Source of the DNA: Ectobius pallidus
Taxonomy: Eukaryota > Arthropoda > Insecta > Blattodea > Ectobiidae
Assembly: GCA_964059195.1 (NCBI GenBank)
Contig: CAXKWD010000008.1
Coordinates: 45,437,502 to 45,501,501, forward strand
Direction of reading: 5' to 3'
DNA length: 64,000 nucleotides
Shown here: piece after piece, positions 59,491 through 64,000 of the stretch
How positions within the stretch are numbered: the stretch's first letter is position 1
How the letters are laid out: the number at the start of each line of letters is the position of its first letter
Program-made: the position numbers and the translations under genes
Notes under the pieces: generated by a model
What the model saw: the letters and a program-made list of their open reading frames with translations, nothing else
Told to the model about the DNA's origin: nothing
The model's database searches: none

Positions 59491-60764
59491 TTTTTCATTG
59501 CTTATTTACCCATTACTAAATATTAGGTAAATTTCTATTTTCTGAAATAACTTCTGTCTGCATATTTTTTTATTGTTTAAATTTCTTGCTAGCTTTTGTC
59601 TTTTGTGCATTGTTGCCAGTTTCCTGAATTATCTTTTCATAACTTCTCCAATTGAAATAATTATTATTATTATCAAAGTTTTTTGGATTAGAAGGTTTTT
59701 TATTTTTCTTGTATCTAAAATCTCTCTGCTATCAAATTAAATTTATATTCTCTCAGCAGTGTTAAAGCAATTAACCACTCCCCGTATAGCATTATTTGCT
59801 TGTATTCTGATTCAATAATTTTTTTTATATACAAGCTGCCTCCCTTATGAATCATCCTTATGCGTTGGTAGTTATTATACTTCTTGGCCTTAATATTTTA
59901 TTAATTCCCTGCTTTGCATATTATTGAACTTTTGGTTAGCAACTTGACAGCCCAAATTCCATATTGTATATTGGATGCCCTATTATTGAGTGGCAATGTA
60001 GATTTCCCTCGTTTATGTTGCTTAACTTAAACTGCTTCTCCCTATCTCAGTGAAACGCGTTAGCTTGAGGTATATGTGTATGGGGATTATAAACTCTATA
60101 GAATTTTCTTGAGCTTTAGCTATCAGTACTGTTACTCTCTGGCAAATGATTCCCTTGCTTGCTTAGTTGTATTTATATCTTATATGAATTGTGTGCTTGC
60201 ATAGTGACTGAGGCTGCTATTACTCATTCAAGTTTTTTAATAACACTATCTGATTAAATTCATACAGTTCTTAGGAGAAGTGTACAATAAGGGTACTATT
60301 GTAAGGTTTCTATATACTAAGATTTTATATATGTATTTCTGCTTCGCTCTACTGAGACTAACCTTACAGGATAGTTATGTATACTGTTCGTTAACAGTCA
60401 GTTAACATCAGTGTTATTTTAGGATAGGGTATTATATTTATATTGAAACATAAATATTTAATTCTAAATTAATATTTATTATATACAATCATTGTTCTGT
60501 TGACTTTTCAAGAATATAACTTGTTAACACTGTTCATTGCGTTAATCTCTCAATCTTGTGTCTCCTGGCGTTTTCTCATTGCTGTCCACCGTCCACATAG
60601 AAATTGTTTCGTTCCACTACCTCTGGCTAGGTCCAGTATTAGTCCTCGCATCCTGAATTTTCCATCATCAGTATTCCCTTGTAGCACCGACTTAGAGTGT
60701 ACTTCTGTGAACAGTATACATTATTCTAACCTAACCCAGTCATACAGAAGCCAATTCCGGTGCA
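58950..60764 (+). repeat. 3' LTR of third gypsy (shared part)
   Basis: Near-identical to 49110-50832 and to 48192-48273. About six tandem ~100-bp monomers (58950-59490) come first, then unique LTR sequence ending AATTCCGGTGCA at 60764. The real 5' edge is upstream; a decayed monomer is visible at ~58884-58950. Confidence 0.88.
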
Positions 60765-61059
60765 GAATAGTATTCAGTACTACTAAGAAATCTGCAAAAT
60801 CATCTGCGTACAACCATACAGTATTATGCTCTATAGTTTCTATATTAGTAATTGTAGAAAGGTTGGTGGAAATACGTTTTTTTCCTCTGCTCAGTGAAAA
60901 TAACAAGACTGCATAGTAATGTCTGCCGTCATTGTTATAAACAAAAAATATAATAAAAAAGGACTTAGTAGAGTAAAGAATACAAGGATAAGTATGCACT
61001 TCACTTTCTATCCATTGATAATTTTAATGACCATGTTGTATAACCCTTGACCTAAAACA
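60765..61059. other. Gap without gene
   Basis: Right flank of the third gypsy. A minus-strand frame includes LYADDFADFL, reminiscent of an RT motif C, but it is too short to assign. Confidence 0.4.
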
Positions 61060-61438
61060 TAAAAGCTAACTCCTGAGAAATCAACCCTTTGTCAACATAA
61101 AGATCTCTGGGGCCAGTCGCGTACTTCAGATACATAGATATCAAGGGCCCATCATCAATGCGTTTGCGAATGTTGAAACCTTTGTCATTGATTTAACCAG
61201 ATATGTACTGCGATTTTAACGAATGTGGTACATACACCGTATCACCTTTCTTCAAGTGCTGCGTCGGTTCTGCCAAACTCCCGAATGTGGCACATACGTG
61301 ATTATGGCCTAACAAATAAAACAGAACTTGCACTTTCATGGAAATGGAACTAGCTATCACTCGCCAAGGAAAGAAGAGACAACATTCGCGGTTCTTGCAG
61401 AATAAAGATAAAAATGCCAGTAGATGCCAGTGATGCAC
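61060..61438 (-). pseudogene. Unrecognised ORF with one stop
   Basis: A minus-strand frame from 61438 is open except for a TAA near 61193. It contains LLGHNHVCATFGSLAEPTQ, GDTVYVPHSLKS, and after the stop INDKGFNIRKRIDDGPLI and YATGPRDLYVDKGL. The polar composition after the stop looks protein-like, but I do not recognise a family. The first ~25 residues are Phe/Leu-rich and may not be coding. Function unknown. Confidence 0.3.
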
Positions 61439-61796
61439 TTAACTCAGAACCTCAATTTTTGCACATACGTGGTTATGGCAGATAGGTGACGATATGATAT
61501 TCAATTCCGATCAGAACATGTACAGACTTTTCTCGTTGCATGTCTGAATCCCTTCCGGTGATATGATTTTTTGCTGACTTGTAACAAAAAATTTGAAACT
61601 GCTCTTATGAAAATAAAATATACAATTTCTCACATTTAAATGCTGAATATTGAAATATGACCCGTACATGATCTTGTGTTATATGATTTATTAATATACA
61701 AGAACAATCAGTATCGGATGCTACCTGATTTTTAATAATATTTCATGATATAGCATTGAACATAAAATCGGTCAGGGTTGAATCAGTGGTTTATTA
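61439..61796. other. Gap without gene
   Basis: AT-rich; ends at the TTATTAAGTGCC start of repeat copy A. Nothing recognised. Confidence 0.5.
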
Positions 61797-61842
61797 AGTG
61801 CCAGTATGGTACTTGATGAGATTGTGTGGGGGACGAAAAAAT

Positions 61843-61887
61843 GTCTGTCCGTCTGTCTGTCTGTCCGTCCGTCTGTCCGTGCGTCTG
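61843..61887 (+). repeat. (GTCT/GTCC)n simple repeat
   Basis: A run of mixed GTCT and GTCC units inside the header of repeat copy A; a shorter version lies at ~62746-62790 in copy B and a remnant in copy C. Confidence 0.9.
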
Positions 61888-62040
61888 TACGCACCATAAC
61901 TCAAGTACGCTTTTTCGGATTTTCATGAAACTTGGTATAAACATTCATAATGTCGATGGGAAGAACCCTATTGATATTGAACCAAATCGGTTCACCGGTA
62001 CCGGAGTAATGCCCAATTTAGTGCCTATTTTAATAGATTA

Positions 62041-62067
62041 TGGCGCCTTTCTCATAGAAAGGCGCCA
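62041..62067 (+). repeat. Short perfect hairpin between monomers
   Basis: tggcgcctttc and gaaaggcgcca form an 11-bp perfect stem around a five-base loop. The second half coincides with a monomer boundary. Confidence 0.85.
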
Positions 62068-62570
62068 TCACTCAGATACGCTGTAACGGATTTTCATGAA
62101 ACTTGGTATACCCATTTATGACGGCCATGAAAAGTGCCCTATTGAATTTGAACCTAATCTGTTGACCGATACCGGAGTAAAACCCAATTTAGTGTATATT
62201 TTAAAGACGCGGTAACTCAAATACGCTTTACCGGATTTTTATGAAACTTGGTATACGCATTTACAATGTCCATGGGAAGACATCTATTCATAATGGATAA
62301 AATCGGTTGATCTGTTTCGGAGTAATGCTCAATTTAGTGCCTATTTTATGGCAATATACGTATTCGAAAGAATTTATTAAAAAAATGAAAATCAGTTATC
62401 TTGACAACATAGCCTATTGTTTTACTGTGATCTTATAAGGCCTTGGATATTAAATACAGGTAGCTATGACAAAAAACACTATTGTTTTACATGCGCTTAT
62501 CCAACTAGACCGTTAAAATGACCCAGGTGCCGAGATGGTAGACCTTTCTTCTTCCGTAAGCCCTGCTTAA

Positions 62571-62698
62571 TGAATAAATCTGGAGCTTAACTTGGAAATC
62601 AATTAAAAAAAAACATATTCTGCATATCATAATTGCAGTCATAACTGATTAAACAAAAACATACTGGCACTTTTTTACATCAGTTTACCTGATATTAT
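62571..62698. other. Short spacer between repeat copies A and B
   Basis: About 130 AT-rich bases; contains an A-run and no gene. Confidence 0.5.
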
Positions 62699-63930
62699 TA
62701 AGTGCCAGTATGGTACTTTATGAGATTGTGTGGGGGACGGAAAAATGTCTGTCCGTCTGTCTGTCTGACTGTCTATCTGTCCGTGTGTCTCTACGCGCCA
62801 TAACTCAAATACACTTTATCGGATTTTCATGAAACTTGCTGTACGCATTTATAACGTTCATAGCAAGAACCCTGTATATATTGAACTACCGGTACCAGAG
62901 TAATGAACAATTTAGTGCCTATTTTAATAGCTTATATTAGAAAGGTGCCTTAACCCAAATATGCTATATCGGATTTTCATGAAACTTGGTATACGCATTT
63001 ATGACGTCCGTGAGATGTAACCTATTGAATTTGGACCTCATAAGTTGACCGATACTGGAGTAAAACCCAATTTAGTGTCTATTTTAAAGGCACAATAACT
63101 CAGATACGCTTTATCGGATTTTTATGAAACTTGGTATACGCATTTATAATGTCCACGGAAATACGTCTATTGATATTGGACCAAATCGGCTTGCCAGTAC
63201 CGGAATAATGCCCAATTTAGTGCCTTTTATGGTAATATATCAGAAAGTCGCGATAACTTAAATATGCTTTATCGGATTTTCATGAAACTTTGTATGCCAA
63301 TTTATAATGTACATGAAAAGACGTCTATTGATACTGGATCAAATCGGTTGACCGGTACCGGAGTGAAACCCAATTTAGTGTCTATCTTAAAGACGCGGTA
63401 ACTCAAATACGCTTTATCGCATTTTCTTGAAACTTTATATACGCATTTATAATGTCCATGGGAAGACGTCTATTGATACTGGATAAAATTGGTTGACCCG
63501 TATCGGTGTAATGCCCAATTTAGTGCCTATTTTATGGTGATATATTATTAAGAATTTAACAAATGCAACTCTGTTATCCTGACAACATGTCGATTTACAT
63601 ACTTCACACAAGGCTTTGGAATAGTTAACCATGACATATTCCTTCGCATTTAAGCTGAGATGTACGGTGATAATAACGAAGTAAATTGGAAGATTTACTT
63701 ATCAAACTATTCAGTGTTTATTTCGTTCATCAAGTTGAACACTGTTATATACAGAATATATAAACTCTGAAATAATTAGGCCTACATACATTAAGTGGAG
63801 TTCTTCGCCAGTGTATTTTGTGAAATGTTCACATAATTATTTTAAGAATATCTTACATTGGTGTATACTAGTTTGAATTAAGGTTAAGTATAAAACTTTA
63901 GACCTTTGTTCTTCCGTAAGTCCTGAAGCG
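62699..63930 (+). repeat. Copy B of the ~150-bp-monomer repeat
   Basis: Same header as copy A from 62699, a shorter GTCT tract, then five monomers starting at 62801, 62951, 63096, 63254 and 63399 (lengths 150, 145, 158, 145 and ~146). Each contains a taactcaaatacgcttta start, the palindromic tttcatgaaa, and cccaatttagtg. Tail motifs cctgacaacat and tagacctttgttcttccg match copy A. The 3' edge is approximate. Confidence 0.83.
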
Positions 63931-64000
63931 TTTTTAAAAGTAAACAGAGCATTTGTTGGCTTCTTTATGAATTTCTCGTGAGCCGATGTTCTTTTGTTAG
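63931..64000. other. Window end
   Basis: Remaining bases carry no recognised feature. Confidence 0.5.

Larger units (their letters stand above)
48192..60764 (+). mobile_element. Third Ty3/gypsy element, long LTRs, near-complete pol
   Basis: Direct repeats (48192-50832, carrying a LINE, and ~58950-60764) enclose gag, protease, RT, RNase H and integrase in standard order on the plus strand. Both LTRs end AATTCCGGTGCA. A TGGTAGCACG primer-like site follows the left LTR at 50835. The left LTR is shorter at its 5' end than the right copy, so it is truncated and no target-site duplication is visible. Several frameshifts and stops disable the element. Confidence 0.88.
61797..62570 (+). repeat. Copy A of the ~150-bp-monomer repeat
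   Basis: Header AAGTGCCAGTATGGTAC, GATTGTGTGGGGGACG and a (GTCT/GTCC)n tract (61843-61887), then three monomers starting at 61897, 62068 and 62213. A tail to ~62570 has cttgacaacat and tagacctttcttcttccg, both also found after copy B. Between monomers 1 and 2 is an 11-bp-stem hairpin (62041-62067). Confidence 0.85.

Noticed and set aside
60721..60999. Minus-strand frame with LYADDF, like RT motif C
   Set aside because: It is a single short motif partly inside LTR sequence, with no neighbouring RT blocks.
62801..63545. Regularly spaced repeats resembling an array, considered as CRISPR-like
   Set aside because: The whole ~150-bp unit is repeated with no unique spacers, and the sequence is insect DNA.

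Overview
This is eukaryotic, almost certainly insect, intergenic DNA. It is AT-rich, has no operons, and is filled with degraded transposable elements (TEs) from nearly every eukaryotic class. The repeat mixture (Mag-like and other Ty3/gypsy, BEL/Pao, Penelope, several non-LTR families, Kolobok, hAT, a Harbinger-like MITE, a tRNA-derived SINE) points to a large-genome arthropod, perhaps a cockroach or termite relative; that last step is inference. I found no intact host protein-coding gene, rRNA, genuine tRNA gene or CRISPR array.

Layout. 0-2.5 kb: a decayed TE-derived gene carrying a hairpin, unassigned AT-rich DNA, then a tRNA-derived SINE. 2.56-5.61 kb: a complete but internally deleted Ty3/gypsy element on the minus strand, with 985-bp LTRs, TSD, a tRNA-Leu-type primer site, a polypurine tract and a gag-integrase fusion ORF. 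5.8-6.3 kb: the first copy of a repeat built from ~150-bp monomers. 6.77-9.13 kb: a Kolobok-like THAP transposon flanked by TTAA. 9.5-10.7 kb: a non-LTR reverse-transcriptase fragment. 11.18-11.83 kb: a TAA-flanked MITE. 12.5-16.6 kb: a hAT transposon with TTF/ZMYM-like transposase, split by a Penelope-like element that has 99-bp perfect terminal inverted repeats. 16.7-17.5 kb: another TE-derived gene. 17.5-20.35 kb: a ~0.83-kb inverted repeat around a 1.15-kb spacer.

20.97-28.0 kb: a second gypsy element with 1.2-kb LTRs, lacking most of pol and carrying a LINE insertion. 28.1-42.98 kb: a patchwork of a minus-strand Mag-like gypsy pol, a BEL/Pao pol, an RNase-H-bearing LINE, a LINE with an SGNH-esterase ORF1, and a plus-strand Mag-like gypsy. 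43-48 kb: mostly unassigned DNA with one fragment of a widespread TE-like protein family. 48.2-60.76 kb: a third gypsy element, of the same family as the second, with gag, protease, RT/RNase H and integrase recognisable but interrupted; its LTRs contain ~100-bp tandem monomers, and the left LTR is split by a LINE. 61.8-63.6 kb: two more copies of the ~150-bp-monomer repeat.

The elements do not form a pathway. What the window records is insertion order (Penelope into hAT; LINE into the gypsy LTR; LINE into gypsy 5' region) and repeated loss of pol. Every recognisable coding region contains stops, frameshifts or deletions. Boundaries are stated where both ends or a target-site duplication can be seen; elsewhere they are marked as uncertain.
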